Below are positions 1-7,733 of a stretch of 10,094 nt of DNA, piece after piece; within the stretch, counting starts at the first letter, position 1; each line of letters starts with the position of its first letter. The position numbers and the translations under genes are program-made. The notes under the pieces were generated by a model. It was given only the letters and a program-made list of their open reading frames with translations. It did no database searches and was not told the origin of the DNA. Location: contig CAIJKT010000253.1 in NCBI GenBank assembly GCA_903821255.1, positions 1 to 10,094 on the forward strand, in the 5' to 3' direction. Origin of the DNA: an uncultured Lentisphaeria bacterium (GTDB lineage Bacteria > Verrucomicrobiota > Lentisphaeria > Victivallales > Victivallaceae).

Positions 1-3000
1 ACTGAACAACGGGATTTCAATGGTAGTTTTACCAATAACCTGGGACTTCAGGTTTTCTTCATCCACCCGCGGGGCGAACGGTGCACATTTCGGATCAAAC
101 ACCAGGAAATGGCCGGTCCAGCCGCCGCCGCCCTCCTGCGGATACTGGGACTGGGTGGCAAAACGCACTTCTCCGACATTGAATCCGTCGGTATACAGAA
201 ACATCATCGGTTCGCACTGGGAGATCGGCGCTTTATCTAGAGTCACCGTCGCAGCCGTTTTCTGCCAGAATACAATGCCGGGGGTGGAGCCCGTTGCGGG
301 CTGCCGCGCCATGTAATAAACGCCGTTGTACTGCACGAGATCGTTATAGGTGTATTGCATGGAGCCTGAGTAATCGCCGATATTGCCGAGATCCGCCTGA
401 TGCCAGACATATACTCCGATCCCGCTTCCCGGTGCATAGGTATTATTATTCATGGTACTCATATATACTTTTCCGTTATACCTGACAAAAGCATATGCTC
501 CGTATGCGACGCCCGATGAATAGTCGCTGATATTGCTGATATCCACCACCTGCCATGGCGGGGTAAGCGGATTCCCGGTATTGTTGTCTTTAGCGCTGAC
601 ATATACCCATGCCCCGTCCGTCACCGCGTCGCCAAACCTATAAGTTTTAAGGCTGCTCCATGCTTCATAGACCTTCCCCTGAGTATCTAAATAGCTGGAA
701 ATCCAGTCAATCGAATCCCGGGGGGCTGTATATATATCGCCGGAGCCTCTCACATAGGCAGCGATGCCGGGATCCCGCGGCGTAGTGCGTGACGGGTTGT
801 ATATCATATTATCATGCACGATGCCGCCGCCGAAGGCGTCAAGCCCGAAGGCCGTGAAATCAGATAACAGGTTCTGGAGAGTCTCGTAACCGCGCACGGC
901 GTAAATCGTCTTGTTGTTGATCGCCAGGTCGTAAACATTATTAAATTTTGATGAATTTGAAAGTTTAGTCCAGGTTGTGCCTCCGTCAGTTGATTTTGCC
1001 AGCATCCACAGATAAGCGTACGGCCAGGACAGCGCCATGTACATTTTTCTGTTGTCCTGCGGATCGACAATCAGCGAACGGGCATAATAATACGCGTCAG
1101 CAGCAATACCGTTTATCACCGGATCGTTGATAACTTCGACGGCGCTGGCGGCTCCGGATTTTTCGGTAACCCGGATAAGATAATTTTTAGTTTCCGCGGT
1201 GTAGGTTGTTTTGCCGTCAGCGCTGGTTCTTGCCGCAGTATAAGTTATTCCGCAGCCCACAGGAGTCAGAATAGTATTATTCGGCCCGGCTGTCATGGCA
1301 TACGGCGACCGGATAAGGATGGAGCTAAGATCAGCCGGCGGGCTTTTCATTTCCGGAATCAGATCACTGATGATGAGCTTCTCCACTATCGCTTTTTTAG
1401 CCAGGTCATACCTGATGAGCGCGATTTTTCTGGATGAAGCGTTATCACGCCCTTTGACAACCCACAGCGTATTTGCGGAGGTTTTTACCATCTGCGGAGC
1501 AACTCCGGTAACCGCGCTGTCGGTGTCAATGGTATAAGCTTTCACCGTTTGAGCGCTTTTACTGAATTCATAAATACTGGTTGAGGCGCCGGTAAGCGTG
1601 GAAGAGATTTTACTATAACTGCCTTCATCACTGTAATAGAAAGAAAAATACACTTTGTCGTTGTCATATGGATCAAGACAGATAGAGCAGCCGGCTGCAA
1701 AGTCATTTTGCAGCGCCGGGACATCATACCATGATTTTTTGACCAGATCGTAATATTGAACCCCTTTGTAATGCATCACCCACATCAGTTTTGATGCTTT
1801 ATCATAAACTATTTTGACTACGCGGTTATTTTTCAGCGGACTGTTCGCGGCATTGGCGTTGATCCAGTTGAGAATATTGCCTGCGGCATCATAAATTGCG
1901 ATGCCGCCGCCTTGGTTGCGCATGTGTTCGTGGTAAAACTCATCTATGCCGCGTTTGCTGTCGAAGTTCATATTCACATTCAATACCGGTTCACCGGTAC
2001 CGCACCAGATCTGATCATTGACCGGATCATACGCCACGCAGGTTTGGTGCCGGAATTTCATGTCGCTGCCGTCATAGGCCTTCTGGTAATCGGTGATTGC
2101 CGCGGTGTCAGCATTTATTGCCAGCAGGCCGCCGTTGATCCGGTTCATCTCCCGCGACGGATGCGACCGGAAACAGGTGGCGAACGAACCCGGGATGAAT
2201 GTCGCGCCGCGATAAATAAATGGATAGAAGGTGACCATGTCGCCGTCTCCGTAAAAATAGTTATCCACCGGCAAATCGGCATAACCGTAGCCGGCATTGC
2301 TGACGTTATTGAAAAAAGCGAACATCAGGCCTTTGGCGACAGTATCCATGGTCGCGGTCAACTGTTTGGTGGTCATATCCGCCGGAACTTGCACCAGTTC
2401 AATATTTCGCCTTTTCAATTCATTTCGCACCATTGCCGAAATTTGTTGATGCAGCGTAAGAAATTTGGCTTTTCCCCCGTTCTGCTTGTACGATACATAT
2501 GCCGGGGCGCTGGTGTCATCGATCATTTTCTTGATATTACCAACCCCTGCTCCATCCAGCCGCGACACTATGTAATAACCGAATTTTTTCGAAGAGAATT
2601 TCTTGCTGAGAATGTCGGGATTGTAATAGTAGAAATATTTATTCCGGCTGAAAATATCCGGGATGCCGTAGTCTGCCGCGGACTCGGACAAATTGAACAG
2701 CACATAGACGTCAGTAAGATGGAACGGGGCGCTGGCGCTTGAAAACTCCGGACTCGCGGCGTACATCGGAATCCCGCGCGTTAAAACGATATAATTTATT
2801 TTGTCGGTCAGGTTGTTGGCCGCCAGATGGTTTTTTATGGTGTCAACCAATGCTTTTTTCTCATCTTTGGTTGCCTGCCCGAGTTCATTGCCGCCCCCTT
2901 GCCAGTCTGTCATGGAAACATGCACAACATTGATATCCGGAATCTGACGGGCATTTTTAAAATACGCTCCGATTTCCACCGACGAAGGCGCTTTGTCATT

Positions 3001-3105
3001 GATCACCACCAGGACGTCGTTGTAAGACGGCAGCGCCAATGCCGTAGTTGCGGCGAAGCGCACTGCCAATAACCACATTATCATTCTGCATAATGTTTTT
3101 TTCAT
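1..3105 (-). CDS. Large secreted TIGR03790-family protein with Asp-box and CBM5/12-like repeats (C-terminus off window)
   Basis: The frame is open from ATG at 3105 to base 1, giving 1035 codons with no stop, so the 3' end is missing. AGGAAG (3115-3120) is the ribosome site. Residues 1-24 form a signal peptide: basic MKKTLCR, a hydrophobic stretch, then a cut after ALA. Residues 29-65 carry the TIGR03790 signature: VLVVINDKAPSS, then R53-x-IP, then NVV. YIVLTRGIP (105-113) and the GATFIPGSF stretch (300-308) also fit that family. From about 350 to 800 come beta-rich repeats of the type YDPxNDxIW / LDPxDNDKVYF, including a textbook Asp box at 705-712. Three CBM5/12-like repeats follow (about 815-950), and a new segment starts near 951. 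The function of TIGR03790 is unknown to me. Binding of an extracellular polysaccharide is my inference from the repeats. It follows the 769-residue gene after 185 nt and has its own upstream candidate promoter. Confidence 0.9.
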   Translation of the reverse strand, partial: MKKTLCRMIMWLLAVRFAATTALALPSYNDVLVVINDKAPSSVEIGAYFKNARQIPDINVVHVSMTDWQGGGNELGQATKDEKKALVDTIKNHLAANNLTDKINYIVLTRGIPMYAASPEFSSASAPFHLTDVYVLFNLSESAADYGIPDIFSRNKYFYYYNPDILSKKFSSKKFGYYIVSRLDGAGVGNIKKMIDDTSAPAYVSYKQNGGKAKFLTLHQQISAMVRNELKRRNIELVQVPADMTTKQLTATMDTVAKGLMFAFFNNVSNAGYGYADLPVDNYFYGDGDMVTFYPFIYRGATFIPGSFATCFRSHPSREMNRINGGLLAINADTAAITDYQKAYDGSDMKFRHQTCVAYDPVNDQIWCGTGEPVLNVNMNFDSKRGIDEFYHEHMRNQGGGIAIYDAAGNILNWINANAANSPLKNNRVVKIVYDKASKLMWVMHYKGVQYYDLVKKSWYDVPALQNDFAAGCSICLDPYDNDKVYFSFYYSDEGSYSKISSTLTGASTSIYEFSKSAQTVKAYTIDTDSAVTGVAPQMVKTSANTLWVVKGRDNASSRKIALIRYDLAKKAIVEKLIISDLIPEMKSPPADLSSILIRSPYAMTAGPNNTILTPVGCGITYTAARTSADGKTTYTAETKNYLIRVTEKSGAASAVEVINDPVINGIAADAYYYARSLIVDPQDNRKMYMALSWPYAYLWMLAKSTDGGTTWTKLSNSSKFNNVYDLAINNKTIYAVRGYETLQNLLSDFTAFGLDAFGGGIVHDNMIYNPSRTTPRDPGIAAYVRGSGDIYTAPRDSIDWISSYLDTQGKVYEAWSSLKTYRFGDAVTDGAWVYVSAKDNNTGNPLTPPWQVVDISNISDYSSGVAYGAYAFVRYNGKVYMSTMNNNTYAPGSGIGVYVWHQADLGNIGDYSGSMQYTYNDLVQYNGVYYMARQPATGSTPGIVFWQKTAATVTLDKAPISQCEPMMFLYTDGFNVGEVRFATQSQYPQEGGGGWTGHFLVFDPKCAPFAPRVDEENLKSQVIGKTTIEIPLFS
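256..663 (-). repeat. Three CBM5/12-like aromatic repeats within the TIGR03790 protein
   Basis: Protein-level tandem repeats cover residues 815-856, 861-906 and 911-950. Each has the order W or Y, about 6 residues, Y-x-x-x-D/A-x-V, then a small loop, V-Y-x-S/A or Y-Y-M-A, then a loop with N/T/P and a closing W (PPW, YVW, VFW). This is the layout of carbohydrate-binding modules of families 5/12, which bind chitin or cellulose through exposed Trp and Tyr. Repeats 2 and 3 are the closest pair: both begin with NI-S/G-DYS and contain Y-NG-x-x-YM. Assignment to CBM5/12 is by pattern only, and a generic beta-sandwich repeat is possible. Confidence 0.6.
970..993 (-). other. Asp-box (BNR) motif in the TIGR03790 protein
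   Basis: Residues 705-712 read STDGGTTW, an exact match to the Asp-box consensus S-x-D-x-G-x-T-W. This is a beta-hairpin signature of sialidase-like and other beta-propellers. The surrounding segments (VDPQDNRKMYM before it, NNVYDLAINNKTIYAV after it) have the alternating strand pattern seen in WD/BNR-type propeller blades. It supports a propeller in the middle of the protein. It does not show sialidase activity, because Asp boxes are structural. Confidence 0.75.
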
Positions 3106-3114
3106 GCTGACACA

Positions 3115-3186
3115 CTTCCTTTATGTTTATAGTGTTTTCATTTATTCCGCCAGGTTCAATACCTCGTTTTGCATCCGCCTGTCAAG
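3115..3186 (-). promoter_or_regulatory. Candidate promoter, operator-like repeat and RBS for the TIGR03790 gene
   Basis: On the minus strand TTGACA (plus-strand TGTCAA at 3180-3185) is an exact -35 box. Eighteen bases on, TATTGA could serve as a weak -10. That -10 lies inside AGGTATTGAACCT, an inverted repeat (AGGT-N5-ACCT, plus strand 3152-3164), which is where a repressor would block transcription. AGGAAG at 3115-3120 is the ribosome site. The -35 is convincing, but the -10 fits the consensus poorly. Confidence 0.35.
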
Positions 3187-3253
3187 AGCGTGTACGTTCG
3201 GGCTAATACCCCGAGGCAACCTGAACGAAAACAAAAATTTTACTGTATTTAGA

Positions 3254-3285
3254 CGCAATGCGCCATTAAATACGGCGACATTGCG
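3254..3285 (-). terminator. Hairpin just downstream of the 769-residue gene, possible terminator
   Basis: The arms CGCAATG (3254-3260) and CATTGCG (3279-3285) pair fully. The stem continues with CGCC/GGCG across one bulged A, leaving a 9-nt AT-rich loop. It starts 6 nt after the stop codon of the 769-residue gene. On the minus strand a T-rich stretch (AAAATTTTTGTTTT) follows, but about 13 nt beyond the stem instead of directly next to it. This makes it a weak Rho-independent terminator, or an mRNA 3'-end stabilising hairpin. Confidence 0.45.
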
Positions 3286-3290
3286 CAGCG

Positions 3291-5600
3291 TTAAGGCGTC
3301 ACTTCTTCCGCCCATGCCTTTTCTATAACCAAGGTTTCTCCTGAACCTCTGTTATAATGGAGATTGTAAAAAGCAGCTAACAGATAAACCGCCTGTCCGT
3401 CATAAGCAGTAAATGTGTTGCTTACAAATTCACAGGGATCAACTTTCAACGCTGTCAGGTTATAGTATTTATTAACCGCCTGGTACAGTTCGTAACCGCC
3501 GCCCTGCCTGGCGCGGTAGTTATAGCAATATATGCCAAGTCCGGCATCGTTGTAAGCGCTTGCCAATTTCCTTGCCTTGACATGAATCCGGTAAGTTTTG
3601 GCAGGGTCCATCTGGATTGAATAGTAGGCCTTATAATAGCCTGTTATACGCTCATGATATTCAATATCCTCCAGCCAGGCGTCCTGTATGTTCAAAGTCC
3701 CGGTACTGTTGCTCCGATAGAAATTAAGCCGGGCATGTACGGCACCGGCTGACGAATCAGCCCTGAATTCATCACTGACAAACGTTTGCGGAATTGAAGA
3801 CAGGGCTTTATTCCAAATCCCGATCTGGTAATCTCCAATGTCACTCCAGTTAGCATCGTAAACGGAAAGCACAGCACCCAGTTGAGCGTTGTTAGAACTG
3901 CCGGCCGTTACATTAAGACGGTAACGGCGGTCTATTGCGATATCCTGCGATTTTACGACATAACCGCTGTTATTGGAAAAAGCATCCACCGGATAAATAG
4001 AACGAATGTTATTCGGCAAAGCAATTGAGCCGTTCATGTAACCGACCAATTTTGTCAGGCCGCGCAAGCCGCTGTTAAGACGGACTGCATTCAGATCGTT
4101 ACTGCCGCCGATCCATATGAATTTGCCCTGTCCCGGTTCCAGACTGATGGCGCCGGAACTGCTGCCGATGAGCGTTCCGGTGGCCATATCATACATTGAT
4201 CCCAACCCGCCTTGCTGATTGGTCAAGGTAATGCTTCTGGTCCCGGCGGCAGGAGTGTAGTCAATTGCATCTCCGCTGTCGTTAATGCGGAAGATGTCCG
4301 ATCTTTGGAGCCAGTTTGTTGTAGAGCCGTTGACCCAGGTACCGACATGGCCATTGACCACGACTGCGATATGAGCGTTATAATTTGGCAGCGTGAAATT
4401 GCCAATCCACGTTTCAGATGACGGATCGGCAGACACTCCGGCGCTGCCCGACAAGTCCATGCGGTTTATGAGCCATGCATAAGGCTGTAATTCCCGGATA
4501 GCCGTCGTATACTCGCCAAGCGCGGCGGTTCCTTTAAAATCCGTTCCCATTAATCCTATAGATGAATCCGGACCGGTCGCATTGCAGCTCCAGTTCATTA
4601 TACCGTGACAGCCCAATGCTATCGCCTGCCAGACCATCGCCCTCGTAAGGTTTTGCGGCGGCCGGTAGTATGACCATGCCTTAATGTTATTCCCGTCCTC
4701 CAATAACCCCTGGTTGCTGTTCTGGGCCAAGGTAAGCCAGGCGGAGTAGTTGGCAGGGTAGGCAGTCTGCAAGTAGCTCTTGCTGTAAGTTTCCTGCCCA
4801 GCATTACACGTGATCACTCCCGTGAAATATTGATTTGCCCTGGTTTGCGCCCGGAATTGCGGGAATCCGTTATTGGCTGTTCCGCCCAGCAACTGCAAAG
4901 TTTTAGACGGGGTCATGATATAGCCGCCCGCGGAAGAGAAAACCCATCTGGAAAAATACCGGTCTGCTCCTGTGGCTGCCGGCTGCTGTCCGGCAGTATT
5001 GTTATCAGCGTCGGTAATAGCGTCAACACTGTTATGCAGCAAATAGAACGGCGCCGGGTTGCCCGGATTATAATTTGAGCATAAAGAAGTGATATTGGCA
5101 TAATGAGAGAGCAACGTATCAATAAAATTATTAACGGCATTCGGAAATGGTTCCTCGCGTACGGTATAGGCCAGAATCTGCGGATCATCAAACGCATTTA
5201 TAAAATCAGCCGCCGCCTGTGCTTTGGTTGAAAGATTGGTTAAATCATCAGTAACATAAGCGCCGCCGTCAATTAAAAAACTAACTAGCAGACCATATTT
5301 TCCGCACATGGAAATCAATTCATTAACCGTTGGATCGGTCATGTTCTGCGAGGCCGTAATATATATATGTGTAATGCCCAGTTGGGCCAGAGAACGCAAG
5401 TGTGCATCTAAATTTATGGCGCCTTTATTATAAATATAGACGCCTCCCAGAAATAATTCTCCATGTCCTTCCGGATTGGCTATTATATAACGGCCCGGAA
5501 CTTCTGCGTACAGCGTTGTTCCGTATATTGCCATAAAAAACACTGCGGAGAAAAACAACGACTGTTTAAAAAGAAAATCCCAATACTTTAACTTTTTCAT
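3291..5600 (-). CDS. Secreted glycoside-hydrolase-like TIM-barrel protein with C-terminal jelly-roll-like modules
   Basis: 769 residues. Residues 1-32 form a signal peptide (Lys-rich start, hydrophobic 14-31, cut after LYA). Residues 50-345 look like a beta/alpha barrel: GVYIY (53-57), the strand ITHIYITAS, KYGLLVSFLID (101-111), then PQILAYTVREEP (140-151) with E149/E150 as the likely acid/base position, and KAWSYYRPP (307-315) with IMNWS (334-338). Residues 400-500 are a beta-sandwich ending YDMATGTLIG...FIWIGG. All of this aligns with the 526-residue protein encoded upstream at 6053-7633. Residues 505-645 and 650-769 are extra, similar to each other in layout, each starting with a K/RxYRxxVxA-type strand and ending ...AWLEDI / ...AWAEEV, which suggests two carbohydrate-binding-like jelly rolls. 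The RBS is GGGAGA, 9 nt before the ATG. The substrate is unknown, and no clear nucleophile Glu is visible. Confidence 0.88.
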   Translation of the reverse strand: MKKLKYWDFLFKQSLFFSAVFFMAIYGTTLYAEVPGRYIIANPEGHGELFLGGVYIYNKGAINLDAHLRSLAQLGITHIYITASQNMTDPTVNELISMCGKYGLLVSFLIDGGAYVTDDLTNLSTKAQAAADFINAFDDPQILAYTVREEPFPNAVNNFIDTLLSHYANITSLCSNYNPGNPAPFYLLHNSVDAITDADNNTAGQQPAATGADRYFSRWVFSSAGGYIMTPSKTLQLLGGTANNGFPQFRAQTRANQYFTGVITCNAGQETYSKSYLQTAYPANYSAWLTLAQNSNQGLLEDGNNIKAWSYYRPPQNLTRAMVWQAIALGCHGIMNWSCNATGPDSSIGLMGTDFKGTAALGEYTTAIRELQPYAWLINRMDLSGSAGVSADPSSETWIGNFTLPNYNAHIAVVVNGHVGTWVNGSTTNWLQRSDIFRINDSGDAIDYTPAAGTRSITLTNQQGGLGSMYDMATGTLIGSSSGAISLEPGQGKFIWIGGSNDLNAVRLNSGLRGLTKLVGYMNGSIALPNNIRSIYPVDAFSNNSGYVVKSQDIAIDRRYRLNVTAGSSNNAQLGAVLSVYDANWSDIGDYQIGIWNKALSSIPQTFVSDEFRADSSAGAVHARLNFYRSNSTGTLNIQDAWLEDIEYHERITGYYKAYYSIQMDPAKTYRIHVKARKLASAYNDAGLGIYCYNYRARQGGGYELYQAVNKYYNLTALKVDPCEFVSNTFTAYDGQAVYLLAAFYNLHYNRGSGETLVIEKAWAEEVTP

Positions 5601-5616
5601 TGCAGCAATCTCCCTG

Positions 5617-5641
5617 TCTGAACATTTCCTGTTTTCTGAAC
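5617..5641 (-). promoter_or_regulatory. Two GTTCAGA half-sites in the leader of the 769-residue gene
   Basis: On the minus strand GTTCAGA occurs twice, at plus coordinates 5635-5641 and 5617-5623, 18 bp apart, both within 45 nt of the start codon. The same heptamer forms the palindrome downstream of the regulator's promoter. Their position just upstream of the ribosome site would suit repression or a roadblock. Heptamers recur by chance, so this is suggestive only. Confidence 0.3.
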
Positions 5642-6023
5642 TTGTTTACCGAACAACGCTTTGATTGACCGACGTCTGGTTCGTCGTTGCTCCTGCCGGA
5701 ATGGAATTCCGTTTGGGGTAACTGTTTGGAATTGACATACAATGCGGCCCAATTATTAGCTCTTCTCAGAAATGGTCTTCCCCGCCGCGCCGCCTCCTTT
5801 TGCTTCATTGACGCGTTTTTTCATTGTTTTGCCGTAAAATCTATTCAATACATGCTTGGCAAGTAGTCGCTTCATCGGGAGTTCCCCCGCTGCTACATCC
5901 AATCAAATATCTCAATGTTTTTACAATGATTTCACTATTGCCGCCAGCGATTCATCATTTTGTTGTGATTACTTCGTTAAATTCGTTTATGCCACTATCT
6001 TTTGCCAGTACCATATCTGATTT

Positions 6024-6035
6024 CTGAAATTTCAG
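6024..6035. repeat. 12-bp perfect palindrome CTGAAATTTCAG
   Basis: A perfect self-complementary dodecamer begins 17 nt past the stop codon of the 526-residue gene. It has no loop and no adjacent T-run, so it is not a convincing terminator. It could be a protein-binding site, or chance in AT-rich DNA. Confidence 0.3.
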
Positions 6036-6052
6036 TTATAAATAGCATCCTC

Positions 6053-7633
6053 TTATTTCTTCACAAGGGCACTGATTCTTTGTGCATTTTCTTTAGTCCC
6101 TATGTATATCAGGGAACCTGAACCAGGCAGTATCTCTATAGTATATTTCCCATTGTCAGGATTAATTACCTGGCCGGATGCCAAATCATAAACATTTCCT
6201 GTTTCTCCCTTGTCAGAAACAGAAAAAGAAACTTTCATCGGGTCTTTGAATGGTATATATCCTACCATATTGCCTTCGTCATCAATGCGTATATCGTCAT
6301 TATCCTGAAGAAAATATCTGCTGTTTGCCGGCCATTTGCCAGTGTTGCCATTATGTATGACAATAATGGTTCCGGGAATTGCCGGGATATGAAACGCCCT
6401 ATTGAATATCCTTGCCTGGTTATCAGTAATTACAGGAGAATCAGGCTTTTTCGACATGGTTGTAATAATTTTTGAGAATTTTTTTATTTCCCTGCCTGCT
6501 TCTGCAAATTCTTCCAATTGCGGATTACTTATTCCCGGGCGTCCGGCCAATGTGATAAAACTACACTCGCCTTTATCTTTCATGAAAGCTGCGTTTTTGA
6601 AAGTAATTTCAGCGTTTTCTTTGGATGCAGGGGTATAACTCCAGCAGAAGAAAAGTCTGGCGCCTTCCATCACACCGGCCCATGCAAGAGCTTTCATACA
6701 GTTGTCGGGAAGCCTGTAATATTTCCAGGCATTATAACGCGCTCCTTCAGGAGAATCAAATTTCTTCCATCCCATTCGCCCTTGTTCCGCAAAAACTTTT
6801 ACCCGATATAAAATCTTCTTTTTTGCATCAAGCGAAGAAATGTCTATCTTGTCAAATTCCCCGTTCCCGTAAACATTGGCTGCGCGTGGAATCATTACCC
6901 CCCCCTGTGTAACAACAAGCATGAAGTCTGCGCCGCGTTTTGCAGATTCAGGATAGAATTCTGCGGTTTGCTTTCGTACCCAGTCTAACGAAAAGTACGG
7001 GGACGCACAGTATCCGTCACCTGAGAACTCCCACCAGAACGCATAACGGTCTGTGCCAGATATTACAGGGTCTGGAACCGGTTGATCCTTGGCTGCGCCT
7101 AATGATGAATTAACTAAATTAAATTTCGCATCAGGAGCATATTGCAATATTTTCATGTAATAACGAGATAAGCTGTTGATGTGCTCCTGGGAAACTTCCT
7201 CTTTTACGCTCCATGACAGAATCTGAGGATGATTAGCGTATTTCCGGATAAATTCTCCTGCTCTTTTAGCGTTCTTATCCATTTCTTCTTCAGTCCATTT
7301 ATCGCGAAAATATACGAAATCCAATTGCGGAATTAACATAATATCATATTTTTTGCAGCATTCTAGAATTTCATCAAATGATTTGTCGCTGCCGACGGCA
7401 AGAAAAATAGCATTAATTCCATGAGAATTAAGTATTTTCAAGTGTTCACTAAAGAAGCTTATAAAATCTTTATTATTTTCTTCTGCTACTTTTGCCAAAT
7501 AATAGGAATACATATAAACGCCTAGATAAAAATCCTTCTCCTTGTTTTTCGGAGCATCAGATATTCCATACGCAATATTTCCCGCGCCCGTGATTAATAA
7601 AGCTAAAAAGACGCTGGCAACTACTTTCTTCAT
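6053..7633 (-). CDS. Secreted glycoside-hydrolase-like TIM-barrel protein (paralogue of the 769-residue protein)
   Basis: 526 residues. The signal peptide is residues 1-23 (MKKVVASVFLALLITGAG..., cut after AYG). The barrel runs from GVYMY (38-42) through GINAIFLAVGS (72-82), KKYDIMLIPQLDF (94-106), PQILSWSVKEEVS (136-148) with E145/E146 as the candidate acid/base pair, GTDRYAFWWEFSGDGY (193-208), ADFMLVVTQGG (235-245), AWKYYRLP (302-309) and ARLFFCWSYTP (325-335). A C-terminal beta-sandwich (about 400-513) carries NGNTGKW, DDIRIDDEGNM and YDLASGQVI, and ends SLIYIGT. Motif order matches GH-A clan barrels such as GH42-like proteins, but the usual second catalytic Glu on a late strand is not evident, so it may use an unusual residue, or bind rather than cleave. 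The RBS is AGGAAA, 5 nt before the ATG. It lies 100 nt after the pseudopilin gene and probably shares its transcript. Its codon use is more AT-rich than that of its 769-residue relative. Confidence 0.88.
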   Translation of the reverse strand: MKKVVASVFLALLITGAGNIAYGISDAPKNKEKDFYLGVYMYSYYLAKVAEENNKDFISFFSEHLKILNSHGINAIFLAVGSDKSFDEILECCKKYDIMLIPQLDFVYFRDKWTEEEMDKNAKRAGEFIRKYANHPQILSWSVKEEVSQEHINSLSRYYMKILQYAPDAKFNLVNSSLGAAKDQPVPDPVISGTDRYAFWWEFSGDGYCASPYFSLDWVRKQTAEFYPESAKRGADFMLVVTQGGVMIPRAANVYGNGEFDKIDISSLDAKKKILYRVKVFAEQGRMGWKKFDSPEGARYNAWKYYRLPDNCMKALAWAGVMEGARLFFCWSYTPASKENAEITFKNAAFMKDKGECSFITLAGRPGISNPQLEEFAEAGREIKKFSKIITTMSKKPDSPVITDNQARIFNRAFHIPAIPGTIIVIHNGNTGKWPANSRYFLQDNDDIRIDDEGNMVGYIPFKDPMKVSFSVSDKGETGNVYDLASGQVINPDNGKYTIEILPGSGSLIYIGTKENAQRISALVKK

Positions 7634-7733
7634 ATTATTTCCTGTTTATATTTTTTTGTAAAGGCTTAGTGTCGTAATTATTATTCTTGAGTAATTTTTA
7701 TTTTTTCTCAGGTTTCAATCTTCCGCTTTGATA

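Larger units (their letters stand above)
5601..6052. other. 452-nt gap between the two TIM-barrel genes; coding-like fragments, no intact gene
   Basis: No convincing gene is present. On the minus strand several short coding-like fragments in different frames follow each other: one starting MVLAKDSGINEF near 6020 and broken by two stops, one containing LIGCSSGGTPDEATTC near 5900, a 39-codon frame MKRLLAKHVLNRFY... (5875-5756, no clear ribosome site), and an 80-codon frame (5808-5566) that runs into the start of the next gene. A 12-bp palindrome (6024-6035) lies at its right end. The pattern suits either a decayed gene or a repeated leader cassette in front of the 769-residue gene. I see no strong sigma-70 promoter. 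Confidence 0.5.

Noticed and set aside
20..316. 98-codon plus-strand frame at the left edge
   Set aside because: Antisense to the CBM-like and C-terminal part of the TIGR03790 protein, with low-complexity composition and no recognisable domain.
1912..2742. 276-codon open frame on the plus strand
   Set aside because: It lies entirely antisense to the TIGR03790 gene, has no family resemblance and no ribosome site. It is a by-product of the opposite strand's codon bias.
5566..5808. 80-codon minus-strand frame overlapping the start of the 769-residue gene
   Set aside because: No ribosome site, overlap in another frame with a convincing signal peptide, and no known domain. Kept only as part of the leader-cassette idea.
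6402..6912. Three overlapping plus-strand frames
   Set aside because: All are antisense to the 526-residue barrel gene, whose motifs are conserved with its paralogue.
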